Part shown: positions 53,601 through 63,515 of the stretch, piece after piece
Layout of the letters: each line of letters opens with the position of its first letter
How positions within the stretch are numbered: position 1 is the stretch's first letter
NCBI GenBank assembly: GCA_916613615.1
Contig: OU744727.1
Span: 16,934,093 to 16,998,092, forward strand
DNA: 64,000 nucleotides
From: Steromphala cineraria
Lineage: Eukaryota > Mollusca > Gastropoda > Trochida > Trochidae
Direction: 5' to 3'
Program-made: the position numbers and the translations under genes
Notes under the pieces: generated by a model
What the model was told of the DNA's origin: nothing
Databases searched by the model: none
The model's input: the letters and a program-made list of their open reading frames with translations, nothing else

Positions 53601-55364
53601 ACCTTTTTGTTGCGAATACATCTCATGAAAAGATGAAATATATTACTTTTGTGAGAGCTAATTTCTCTTACAGCCTTCTTAATATAAAGGAAAGATATTG
53701 TTTAAACTTTCCTCATTATCACAGCCTCAGATTATATATTTCTAATAAAAGATTGTTCATGTGATTGCGAGACAAAATGAATATAATAATACTTCATTTT
53801 TTTAAACCACTTTCAAAATAAATTTCACTGACAATTATCTGAAATCCGCTGACCTTACACAAAGCAGAAATCTAAAAACAAAAAAAGTTCAGTTTCAATC
53901 TCCACCTACATATTTTTCCTTAAAGAAAGCTTATGTCCCTCACATTGAACTATGAACGCAGTTCAAGGATTTTAATCAGTCCATGTAAAAAAGACTAATT
54001 CTTTCATTAATTAGGATAAAGAATATTTGTCGAACTAATAGAATATCACGTTTTTTTTCAATGTTGGGACTTGTCCATGATTCTGCTAAGTGCCAACAAA
54101 AAGCTCAAAACTTAGAATCCATCGAGTATTTTTCCTAGTAAAAAACGGGTCCATTTCATTCTAAATTTCATACTAGTACTAACAGAAATTTGAACATTAT
54201 TTTTTAAAAACAAGTTAAAGCTGCAATATAAACACGTTTTGTAGACTCCCTTAACGAGACCAAAACAATGTCAGTCTTGAATTTGAAACAAAAGCAAGTA
54301 TTTGAATATTTTTTCACAATGCTGTAAAGCTGGACTACACACTCCCCCCTATTCTGACCAAGCAATGAAGCAAGAAGCCCACTTATATACAGTTAAACCC
54401 ACCGAGACGTCATCAATACATCAATCAAACTGAAGGGTAGCATCTACAAGTCATCACATACAACCACTGTCAAGGACTTGAAATATATACATCTTTTGTG
54501 GCAAGAAAAACTAGAGGAAGATAAAATAAGTATAGATTTTCAATTTGATGAACTCCTTTTCTCAATGAAAGATTTTTAACTTTGTTAAAAAATATTTGGA
54601 CTTGATTCGGTAAAATAATAAAAGGATGTAAATATTTATAGTTTTCAGCTCCTTAAATATATTATAAATATAATCCTCGGTGATAATAGGATTTATATTT
54701 TCTGTAGACAACAATTCTTGGTATTGTACTTAAAGGATCCTTAGAAGATATACTGCTTCATTTACCATGTGACCATAAGGACATGACAATTTAAAACATA
54801 TAAAAAAATACATGAATAAAGAAATAAAATGTTCTAAATGCAAACAGTTTTCAAAACATTTGGTGTAACATTATACTATATTGGAAGATAGGTAGACACT
54901 TTTCAATCTTATAAGGCAAAAAGAAATATGGTTAAAACTAGACAACCTAAAGATATCAAAAAGTTTTTGTTGGAACTGTACAAAACAAATGTGAACGAAT
55001 AACAAACATACATGGATTCTCACTGGAGGACAAAACACCAGGACTAAGCAGAATCTATGATAAATAAACCATCATCACTTCAGTGTTGTATAATTCTCAC
55101 CTGCAGTTACATAATTTCAAAATCACAAAAAAAACAGGAATGAAATTTGAAGTATTCACATAATCTTACTTTTGAAAAATTTCCTCACATAATTCTTAAA
55201 AGTGTATTAACTTCACATAAGATTTAACCTTCGTAAAAATACTGCTGTTATTTGAATCAGTGCTTAGTGCTAATCCGAGATTAACTTTGCAACAGCTGAG
55301 TAAAGAGGGCCCCTGATTAATGCCCATGCCAGCAACCCGTCTAGACAGAGGATGGTGTGTTGAT
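50640..55364. other. Interval between eIF5B and NDFIP: presumed NDFIP 3' UTR and spacer
   Basis: No coding exon recognised. The part next to 55364 must contain the NDFIP 3' UTR. Several TTTATT (AATAAA on the minus strand) occur, and I cannot choose the true polyadenylation site. A CRE-like TGACGTCA half (GTGACGTCAAG near 52127) and a SINE fragment (51376-51529) are the only other items seen. Confidence 0.5.
51376..51529 (-). mobile_element. SINE fragment, same family as 44836-45168
   Basis: On the minus strand: GGAGCAAAGTGGCTTTGTAG, CTCTCACTGTAAGGCC, then GTTGTGTCCCTTGGCAAGGC and TTCATCCACATTGCACTTGG. The head and the first part of the core are conserved; the B box is degraded. The 3' half is missing. 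Confidence 0.8.
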
Positions 55365-55462
55365 CTAGAGGAGACGGTAGTGATGCACACGGCCGTTCAG
55401 TTGGTTCCACGCATACTTGACTCGTACGTACAGGATCGACCCGCGGATGAAGAGGAGGAAAC
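55365..55462 (-). CDS. NDFIP1: NDFIP exon 7, C-terminus and stop
   Basis: FLLFIRGSILYVRVKYAWNQ, then LNGRVHHYRLL and TAG. Completes membrane segment 3 and a short basic/aromatic tail. The 3' UTR continues below 55365; its end is not determined. Confidence 0.95.
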
Positions 55463-58400
55463 CTGAGAAAATAAACAAAGTCATAAAAATGACCATTTTT
55501 GTTCAAAACTCACCAGGTTTTTACTCAGAGATGGCAACGGGGGTTTTGAAATGCTTGGAATTAAGAGTTCCAGAGTTGTAATCTATAAATAACACTACAG
55601 TTACAGTGATAAATATGCAAATATGACCTGTTGAGTTAAGGGACTCCCTACCAGAAGGTCTTGTAAGTCTTGGCAAATTTAAGCAGGTCCCTCAATCGGA
55701 AAGTAGTAGTACCAAAAAACCCTTTGCACCCTGAGACTCACATCCTAAATTTTTAAGAGTCCTTTCCAATCTTATGAGTATTTGATGCAGATCTCGTTGG
55801 AAAATTTATCAATGCTGTTAGGACAAGCCAAGAGTTGATATCAGCTGAAATTTGCCATCCCTTTAAACTCTGGTGGACATAGCGCTAATCCCAGACTACA
55901 TTATGGGGGGAATAAAGATTCATCGCTGTTCCCAAACATCTTATCATTTTACATCTCAATGGCATCTAAGATATTGCAGGAATTGCCTGCTGATAATCTA
56001 TCACAAATTCATTTGAAGTAGTCACATTTCTACTGATACATATATAGTCTTAATGATCTAGAGAAAAGATCTATGATACTCACCACTCAAAGCAAGGACC
56101 CACCACAGCCAAGAATCACCAGCGGCAAAGTCCTGGGCCCAGTTATTGTGCTGAAACATTGATTATGATCGTTTAAAAATAACTAATGATAAAGTATTAC
56201 TGGCACAACAACTAATGCGATAAGTCAATATTTTGATTTATCATTACACCCCTACTTTTCATATTCCTTTTTTTTTAAAAGTTGGGCAAATAATTATGTC
56301 TCAAGTTATTCAGATAATTCTATGCCGGCCAACTACAGGTTAAGAATCCTCCAAAATTTGGACAGATATGTATTTAACAATCATACTGGATTTCCTATTT
56401 GTGTATTACTTTAGTTTGAATGATAACTTCTATATTCATGAAATCAGTGTTGTTCCTAGAGGGGGCCATGGTGCAAATTTGCTCATCCTTTAAACTTGCT
56501 TTCCCTTAAATTTGGAGAAGTAGGGTACTTCTACTATTGCAAAGGGTTCCATATTATCAGAATAGAGCAAAATGACCCCCTCAGCTGACCTTCTAGGAAC
56601 AACATTGTGTAATGGATGACAAAAGCATCGTGCATGAAACGGAAGACATCTTTATCATAATTTTCGAACTTTGTGGAAATTCTGTTTTGTGATATGACAT
56701 TTATTCAAATTTTCATGCTGATACTATGGCAGTTACCTTCACAATGGCAACCCATTTGACCACAGAGAGTCCAAGACCAGCTAGAGCTCCGCATCTTCCA
56801 GCCACTGTGTTAGAGATACACATCGATAGCAGGTACCCCACCCAGTTAAACAGGAATGCAACTGGAAAAAGACAAATTGTTATAAGGTGAGGTGATTTAG
56901 GGTTTAAACCTGCTTCCAAGAGTATTTCACTTTCATCATGGCTGCCAGTTTTATTGCCTCCAAAACACTATTGTGGCCATGTATTGCGGTGAAACCTGCG
57001 AGCAACGACTGGAACTGGAAAATTTCTTGAGCAGCAATGAAATGTTATTTGAAAAGTTATTGTTAATGTTTGTACTTACTAACAAAGGTACAGATGAACA
57101 TCCCATCAGTTCCGACTGTCATGTCTGAGAATTGGTCATGACCCTGCAAACATTTTATGAAAATTATTTATCAGTTAGCCCTGTTATTACTCTAAAGATA
57201 CTGGACAACATAACCACATTTACAAGATGGACAAGATGTGTTTGTGAAACACGAATGCCCCCGGATGCATCCTGCTCGCTGTGTCAAGGTCAAGGTCACA
57301 AGGTCAAATGTCATGGTGTCATCTGAAAGGTCTCATCACAAGGGATCCATATGTCAAGTATCAAAGAGCTAGCTCTGACCAATCAAAAGTTATGACCAAG
57401 GTTAAAGTTTAAAATGCTCGCTGTGTCAAGGTCAAGGTCACAAGGTCAAATTTCATGGTGTCATCTGAAAGGTCTCATCACAAGGGATCCATATGTCAAC
57501 TATCAAAGAGCTAGCTCTGACCAATCAAAAGTTATGACCAAGGTTAAAGTTTTTGTGGACAAACGGACAGACGGACGGACGGACGGAAAAGGTCAAATAT
57601 CATGGTGTCATCTGAAAGGTCTCATCACAAGGGATACACATGTCAAGTATCAAAGACCTAGCACTGACAGTATAGAAACTATAGCCAAGGTTAAAGTTTT
57701 CGGAAAAGGCTCGCTGTGTCAAGGTCAAGGTCACAAGGTCAAATGTCATGGTGTCATCTGAAAGGTCTCATCACAAGGGATCCATATGTCAAGTATCAAA
57801 GAGCTTGCTCTGACCAATCAAAAGTTATGACCAAGGTTAAAGTTTAAAATGCTCGCTGTGTCAAGGTCAAGGTCACAAGGTCAAATTTCATGGTGTCATC
57901 TGAAAGGTCTCATCACAAGGGATCCATATGTCAAGTATCAAAGAGCTAGCTCTGACCAATCAAAAGTTATGACCAAGGTTAAAGTTTTTGTGGACAAACG
58001 GACAGACAGACAGACAGACGGACGGACGGACGGACAGACGGACAGGTGAAAAACAATATACCCCCGGAATCTCCGATTCGGGGGCATAAAAAAGGTTTAA
58101 TCATCTGATTCATCAGCTATGGTTACCAGGGTTAAGCAATAAGTTGATCAATATGTAGTATATACAGTCAATATGTTTTTATGCCGTAAAAAAAATTGGT
58201 TTCTTAGGTTCATGTTCATTAGGAGGTTAGTACTTTATAAAACTCTACAAATTTCATTTTACAATTGTTCATAACTAATTATGGTACTACAATAAATGAC
58301 AAATGTTATTTGAAAAATATAGGTCTCATTTTGTTGAAAAGATTTGCAAAAGTTTAAAAATAATTCCGATCAATAAACCCGGTACATACACTTTCACGTT

Positions 58401-61400
58401 GGCTCTCTTCGTCCAGACGTTGAACTTCCTCCTGTTTGGTGCGTTCGGCTTCCTCATACGATGGCAGGGTTGTTGCATCCACGTAGGATGGCAGCTTTGT
58501 GTCTCCATAACCACTGGCAGCTGTGTCAGAAGTACATTCTAGTCAGTCAACAATAACTGTGTTGTTTTGGGGTTTGCATACAAACCTATCATATAGTTTT
58601 TTGGTGGGGGAGGGGGCAAACTTTCCATTGACTTATACAGTTTGTGACCCAGCAATTAATCTATTATTATAATCTACTTAATCCTTGGAAGCGCTTCAAC
58701 AAGGTCTGGGGAGTCCAGCAGATTTAATTGAGTGCCTAAATAAGTAAGCAAGTAACATAAAAAAACAGTTTTCGTCTCAAAGACTCACAGCTTCCTTTTC
58801 TTTTAATTCTAAGTGTATTTGATGAGGGACTCAAGAGTAAATTCATCAGCGAGTTATGGTATTAGGTTTATCTCTTGTTAGTAACAGGAAGTGTTTGCCA
58901 TTTCTCAGAAAAAAAATATTTTGAAAAAGATGTATTTTGTCATTTAAGAATAATTTTTTGGTCTATGAATGAAGTTTCTTTCTCACTTGATTGTGTGCTG
59001 CCATTCTCCTGGTAAGGGGGAGGGGGCACTACCATCGCCATGGCTACAGGTTGTGCCGGAACATCTTCTTCCTCTCCAGCCAACTGAAACAAAATCAAGA
59101 ATAAGAGGTATCTCATTTCATTAAATTTAATGGAGTACACACTGGTACAGTGGAAGGAAAATATGGGCAACTAAATCTACATGTGCTACTTTAAAGGAGT
59201 GCACCAGGAATTTTTTTATCTATTTCAACCCCTGATCAGTAGACTGCATATTTGTGGATGCAGATATATATCATGCCATTATCATAACATCTTCTAACAT
59301 ATTTTGTTTCAAAACTATAACTTTTAATGTTTGGATCCCTATAAACGATTTACTCATCTAGGGTTAGTTTGTCTGGGGTTGTTAGTGCATTACACTCATG
59401 GGATACGGTCAAAACGGCGACAAGCCAAAACGGCGACAGACCAAAACGGCGACAATTTGGTCAAAACGGCGACAAATGCCTAGTCGAAACGGCGAAACAC
59501 ATTTATCAATAAAATATATGTCAAATTCGTTGGACGTAACGGCGACAACATTTGGACGGAACGGCGACAGCAATTTTTTTTAATATATTAAATACATTTG
59601 AAAATGACGTTGTAGCATGTTTGTTTTTTAGTTGTTTTGTAATTTGTTTTTTAAAGTTTGATAAGGCATTCTTTCATGCATGTGAAATGTGTTGCTTGTG
59701 AGCGTTTGATTTGCTTTCGAGTCGTAGTTTATTTTTTTATAACTAAAAGAATAAGTTTTCAAGTATCATATTTGGTGTATATGATTGCTTTCACTCAGTA
59801 TTACCATAATATTTTATTGTAAGTTCACTGGTACAAACCTAAAGATAGCACCTCAATGGCTACCATGCACGATGTGATCAATTTTGTTATCGATGTTTGT
59901 CATCAAATGTTGTATGTAATAATGTATAGGTGATCTTGACTTTTTGAACATTGCATGCGTACCAAAAAAGGAAAATGTAAATCTATACCCGAATTACTTT
60001 TTTTAATAGAATTGAAAAATCATTCCACCCAGTAGATTGGATATTTATTCTAAACAAACTAAGTAACGAAGATCATGCAGCTTTACTGCTGAGAAGAACT
60101 GTAAAGGTAAGAACAACTGTAACAATTGGAAACTAAAATTGATCACAATATCAGTAACTACAGAACAATGGTCAATTCCTTCCAATTAAGCATTGATTAC
60201 TTTAGTCGATTAATTAATTACGACCAATTACTATGACACTGATTGATATGGGAGGGGCATCAATGAGAGCACGATTTGCCGTGATTATTATCACTTAGTA
60301 CACACGATCTTTTCTATCAACTTCAACTTCACTTTATTCTCCAAAAACCAACATTGGTGGTATTAGTGTACAAAGAGATATAAATTTTATGTACAAACAA
60401 TCAAAAGGCTTTTGATAAAGTCAATCGTCATTGTTATGTGTTAATGTATAAATTATAATGAAACTAATTCCTTTCAAGTTCAGTTTGGTGTCCGTCAGGG
60501 ATGTGTTTTAATCCCCACGCTGTTTTCAGTTTATATTAATGACTTAGTTGATAAGATCAATAGTCTAAATCATTTTGTTCAGTCAGACTAGTAACATAGC
60601 ACTTTTAACTCTTGGTGAAGTCAGTTTTAAAGTAGTAAGAAAATGTATCATAGAAGGTTGCGCCTAACTATATTTACCCAATGTTTTATATCTATTTGTA
60701 TCTATATTTCATATCATAATATATGTTTCATTGTACTGCCATAGGCCATAACTAGCGATTTGGACTCAGTATAATTGATAATGACTCAAGTGCGTTGAGA
60801 ATTAATATAATTTTTTATACAATGTCATAGTAAACAACGGAAAGATGAATCCTGTTTTCTGTTGTCCTTTATTATTACAAATGCTATGCTGTTGCCGTTT
60901 TGACTAGTTATTTTTGTCGCCGTTCCGTCTAATTTGTCGCCGTTTTGACTAACGGCCTGTCGCCGTTTTGTTTTGTCGCCGTTTTGACTATAACCCACAC
61001 TCATAATACAGTTAAAGGCACCACTCGCGCAGCTTTCATCCGCCATTTTGAAAGGTTAGCATTGCGAGAAAAAATGTGCTGCATATATGCTTATTCATTA
61101 GCAAAACTAAGTAATAACTACTTGATTGATAGAAGAGGAGCATATTCACAAATAATTCATACTAAAAGTTATCAGCGACAGCATTTTGTTGTAGTAATGC
61201 ATTCCATGATCGTAGCTTTGATGATTGGCTTTATTTCACAATGTTGTTGTTTTTTAGCAATACACTCACATACAAATTGTCAAATCTAACAACTAACATG
61301 CTTATCTCCTTTCCTCACAAACATATCTGAAATTAAGTGTGAAATTATCATATAAAAATCATAAAGAATTGTAAACAGAAAAGTCCTGAATTTTGTTTCC

Positions 61401-61877
61401 ACAAAAAATACCCTGCTCGAATGGTTTCTTTAACCCCTTTAACTACATAATCACGATGCCAAAGTGAATTACTTAAATTAATATAGATAGTGTACATATG
61501 ATATTTAAAACTACAGAAAACTAAAGTTTCATTTTGAGAGCTTTCTCACAATCCTAGGGCCTAGGCTTTTTTGCATCCTGGTAAATTTTTCGGTTCAGAT
61601 ATTTCAGTGAGCAAATGTTTCGTTTTGTGTTTCGTTAACCGCTGAGTCAGTCAGAGATAAATCAAGGATAACTGTGAAAGGCCAACATTAACAACGAGTC
61701 TATCTTTAAAGATATCTAATATGATATCTATCAACAATCTTGATTTATTGTATCGAGGAAAATGATAGTTTCTGCAGTTCGCACAAAAATTCATAATAAC
61801 GCCATCAAATAAAAACAGACAACATGTTAAGTATATACTAGAATACGCACCACTTCATATCGAACATTTCGGTCCAT
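55365..61877 (-). CDS. NDFIP1: NEDD4 family-interacting protein (NDFIP1/2-type), complete, 7 coding exons
   Basis: Adaptor that recruits and activates NEDD4/ITCH-type HECT ubiquitin ligases on Golgi, endosomal and vesicle membranes. Exons: 61877-61851, 59083-58987, 58520-58390, 57143-57080, 56861-56737, 56150-56084, 55462-55365 (stop TAG at 55367-55365). All splice in frame to 202 residues, against about 221 for human NDFIP1. WW-binding motifs are PPPPY 29-33 and LPSY 51-54 and 60-63, the last within the family signature LPSYEEAERTK. Three hydrophobic segments lie at ~101-121 (FLFNWVGYLLSMC), ~127-147 (AGRCGALAGLGLSVVKW) and ~162-182 (WLWWVLALSGFLLFIRG). The N-terminus MDRNVRYEVL is supplied by a tiny first exon. 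Human has two paralogues; this could be the single invertebrate orthologue, so the '1' is only a label. SCAMP was considered and rejected. Confidence 0.95.
56084..56150 (-). CDS. NDFIP1: NDFIP exon 6, start of membrane segment 3
   Basis: HNNWAQDFAAGDSWLWWVLA, then LS. The WLWWV motif begins the third membrane segment. Phase 0 in, phase 1 out. Acceptor TTTCAG, donor GTGAGT. Confidence 0.95.
56448..56604. mobile_element. MITE with TGTTGTTCCTAG termini, copy 2
   Basis: Left TGTTGTTCCTAGAGGGGG (from 56448), right TTCTAGGAACAACA (to 56604). It shares AATTTGGAGAAGTAGGGTAC with copy 1 at 43419. 157 bp, in NDFIP intron 5 (between exons 5 and 6). Confidence 0.87.
56737..56861 (-). CDS. NDFIP1: NDFIP exon 5, membrane segments 1-2
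   Basis: AFLFNWVGYLLSMCISNTVA, then GRCGALAGLGLSVVKWVAIV. Matches the AFLFNWIGFFLSFC...AGRYGAISGFGLSLIKW-type core of NDFIPs almost residue for residue. Confidence 0.97.
57080..57143 (-). CDS. NDFIP1: NDFIP exon 4
   Basis: GHDQFSDMTVGTDGMFICTF, then V: the conserved acidic linker followed by the GNDGxF-type entry into the first membrane segment. Acceptor TGCAG, donor GTAAGT. Confidence 0.92.
57231..58088 (+). mobile_element. HINE/pearl-like element, family 1, with ~145-bp core repeats
   Basis: Starts ACAAGATGTGTTTGTGAAAC, then ATGCCCCCGG. It has core units beginning GCTCGCTGTGTCAAGGTCAA near 57275, 57416, 57708 and 57850, plus a truncated one at 57591. GGACGGAC tracts occur twice (57563-57590 internal, 57997-58043 terminal). 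It ends in the CCCCCGGAATC/GATTCGGGGG hairpin and GCATAA. The internal second microsatellite shows that a unit including the 3' tract was amplified. Located between NDFIP exons 3 and 4. Confidence 0.88.
58390..58520 (-). CDS. NDFIP1: NDFIP exon 3, two LPSY motifs
   Basis: ASGYGDTKLPSYVDATTLPS, then YEEAERTKQEEVQRLDEE. The two LPSY motifs sit nine residues apart, as in the family. Acceptor CACAG; a second AG seven bases downstream would shift the frame. Donor GTATGT. Confidence 0.95.
58987..59083 (-). CDS. NDFIP1: NDFIP exon 2, PPxY motif
   Basis: LAGEEEDVPAQPVAMAMVVP, then PPPYQENGSTQS. Carries the PPPPY WW-domain ligand. Acceptor TTTCAG, donor GTGAGA. Confidence 0.93.
59400..60996. mobile_element. 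TIR transposon, 1597 bp, with 8-bp target duplication and inverted subterminal arrays
   Basis: Termini are GGG(A/T)TA..GTCAAAACGGCGAC, 22 bp inverted with 19 matches (59400-59421 and 60975-60996). Both are flanked by the perfect 8-bp repeat ACACTCAT (59392-59399 and 60997-61004). Seven copies of (GTC)AAAACGGCGAC lie within 175 bp of the left end and five of GTCGCCGTTTTGAC within 105 bp of the right end, all pointing inwards symmetrically. No transposase was found; a LINE fragment lies inside. 8-bp duplications fit hAT, P and MULE-like groups; the GGG terminus does not look like hAT. Superfamily left open. Confidence 0.88.
60402..60593 (+). pseudogene. LINE reverse transcriptase fragment (broken)
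   Basis: Two short pieces in different frames. 60402 onward reads QKAFDKVNRHCYVLMYKL, then a stop. 60481 onward reads QFGVRQGCVLIPTLFSVYIN, then DLVDKINSLNHFVQSD and a stop. KAFDKVNR and GVRQGC(V)L.PTLFS.YINDL are motif A and B blocks of non-LTR retrotransposon RT. The FxDD motif C is absent. It lies inside the 59400-60996 element. Confidence 0.85.
61851..61877 (-). CDS. NDFIP1: NDFIP exon 1 (9 codons, start)
   Basis: MDRNVRYEV, then donor GTGCGT. Chosen because it ends in phase 0 and joins LAGEEED to give RYEVLAGEEED, very close to the RYQxLxNEEE start of vertebrate NDFIPs. The intron after it is 2.8 kb and holds a transposon. Confidence 0.82.
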
Positions 61878-62060
61878 TTTAAGGAGGGATCAAGCACCAA
61901 TTTAAAGAAAACAGGCGACCTTTTTGACACCTGGTATCAAAGACCGTCTACTGTTATCAAACAAATATGGCGACAAGCAGCTGCTGAACGGGCTATGAAA
62001 CAAACGATTTCATTGGTCAATATCCGAAAGCCAACGTGATCATCAAACATGTATGGAGTT
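61878..62060 (-). promoter_or_regulatory. Putative NDFIP 5' UTR and promoter
   Basis: Upstream of the NDFIP start there is a CCAAT box in transcript orientation (plus-strand ATTGG at 62012-62016) and a CGCCAT, YY1-like site at 61967-61972, without an obvious TATA box. The assignment rests on position and these two motifs only. Confidence 0.35.
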
Positions 62061-62815
62061 ATTTCCCTTGCATAAGGTTGTCAGAATGAATGCTTTTGGT
62101 TCATTATAAAGTTATTAAATTTTGGGAAGTATTGTCGTTGGTAGGTTATACCAAATATTGATAATTCTCTGCTCTACAAATCAAATGGGAGAATATTAAT
62201 GTTCTATCATAAAGGTTCACATATATAGTTTTATATGCTGTACATATTAATACGTTCCGGTTAAAAGAAAAAGTGATATATATATATATATATATATGCT
62301 CATTGTAATAATGTACATTAAAAGAGAAGTAGAACGTTTTTAGGGGGGATATAAGGTGATGGTTTTATGGTTCCAATTGGCAGACATGGTATTTGAACTA
62401 AATGCAGCAGTAATAATTCAAATATATGGGTCATTCTACCAGATTTGGAAATTCCATGTCCGGTGTGAGATACCACGTAAAAATAATGTTTAAATAAATA
62501 AATAATTGAGAGAAAACGATTATTTATAAAACTTCCTTAATTCTAAACAATTGTTCATATAAGTAAAGTTAATTTTCTGTTGTCTACATTTATAAACCAT
62601 CAGCAGAAATTAGGGTAACTCGTTATTTTAGCATGTCCGAATCTAAATGTTTGTTTCTTGGTTTGATGTAGAAATTCCAAATTTGATAATCTTAAGTAAT
62701 TTTTGGATAAGTCTTGAAGGATGGACAATTGACAATAGTTTAAGGCAAACTTGAAGTAGTTTAGTGGTATGAATTTTTTTTAAATTGTCAAAACAAATCA
62801 GTGTCCACAATATTT

Positions 62816-63515
62816 TTGTCATTACCGAAACAGGAACAGATTAGGGTTGTAAATACATATGGATCATCTCCCTTGAAATCCTCTTATCATGTTCAACTAG
62901 ATGGCAAAATTGTTATACTTGTGCCCAAAGGAGGTTTGTCAGAGTATCAGACTTTTCGTGGGATTCAACATTCTGTTGTTGGTATGTAAGGCGTATGCTT
63001 TTTGTGTGTTATTACCGCAACATGTTTTACTACTTCACCAAAGAAACCAACCACAATCTATTCATATCTTAAGGATACCTGCTTGAATACAGTTAAGAAT
63101 TTGTGACATACAGGTCATATTATGATTCTTGAAGATTAGTAGACTTGAATATAAACGAAAATGTCATCACCACAACAGTCAATATCGCAACAAAAAACTT
63201 CTGTTGCGGTAATGACATGTGTCATTACCATACATGTGATAAAACCTGTAATCCCTAGCAAAATACAACAAATGTCACACTGTTATGTCTTATATGATAC
63301 AAAGTTACTTCTGTTAAAGAGCTAGGAATTAGAACACGACAGAAAAAGAAAGGGTTATGAAAAATACAACTTATTGTCATTACCGCAACAGTCATTACCA
63401 CAACAGTCATTACCACAACAGTCATTACCACAACAGTCATTACCACAACAGTCATTACCGCAACAGTCATTACCGCAACAGTCATTACCACAACAGTCAT
63501 TACCACAACAGTCTA
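62816..63515 (+). repeat. GTCATTACCGCAACA motif cluster with a 15-bp tandem array
   Basis: The array at 63374-63513 has ~9 perfect-period copies of CAGTCATTACC(A/G)CAA. Isolated copies precede it at 62816 (GTCATTACCGAAACA), 63007 (TTATTACCGCAACA), 63164 (GTCATCACCACAACA), 63179 (GTCAATATCGCAACA) and 63220 (GTCATTACC). One inverted copy, TGTTGCGGTAATGACA, is at 63203. The tandem part reads SLPQQ repeatedly by period alone. Confidence 0.88.

Larger units (their letters stand above)
59084..61850. other. NDFIP intron 1 (2.8 kb)
   Basis: More than half of it is the TIR element at 59400-60996. The flanks (59084-59391 and 61005-61850) look like ordinary AT-rich intron with no coding content. Confidence 0.6.

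Noticed and set aside
60825..61046. 73-codon minus-strand frame starting MADESCASGAF as NDFIP exon 1
   Set aside because: It reads into the inverted CGGCGAC array of a transposon. The 27-bp exon at 61851-61877 gives the expected RYEVL...EEED join and a good donor.
55365..61877. Initial idea that the second gene is a SCAMP
   Set aside because: The PPPPY and paired LPSY motifs, AFLFNWVG...AGRCGALAG core and WLWWV...GFLLFIRG third segment match NDFIP, not the four-helix SCAMP fold.
62801..63086. Two overlapping plus-strand frames near motif cluster B
   Set aside because: Short, no similarity, one with a non-ATG start; they merely span copies of the GTCATTACCGCAACA motif.
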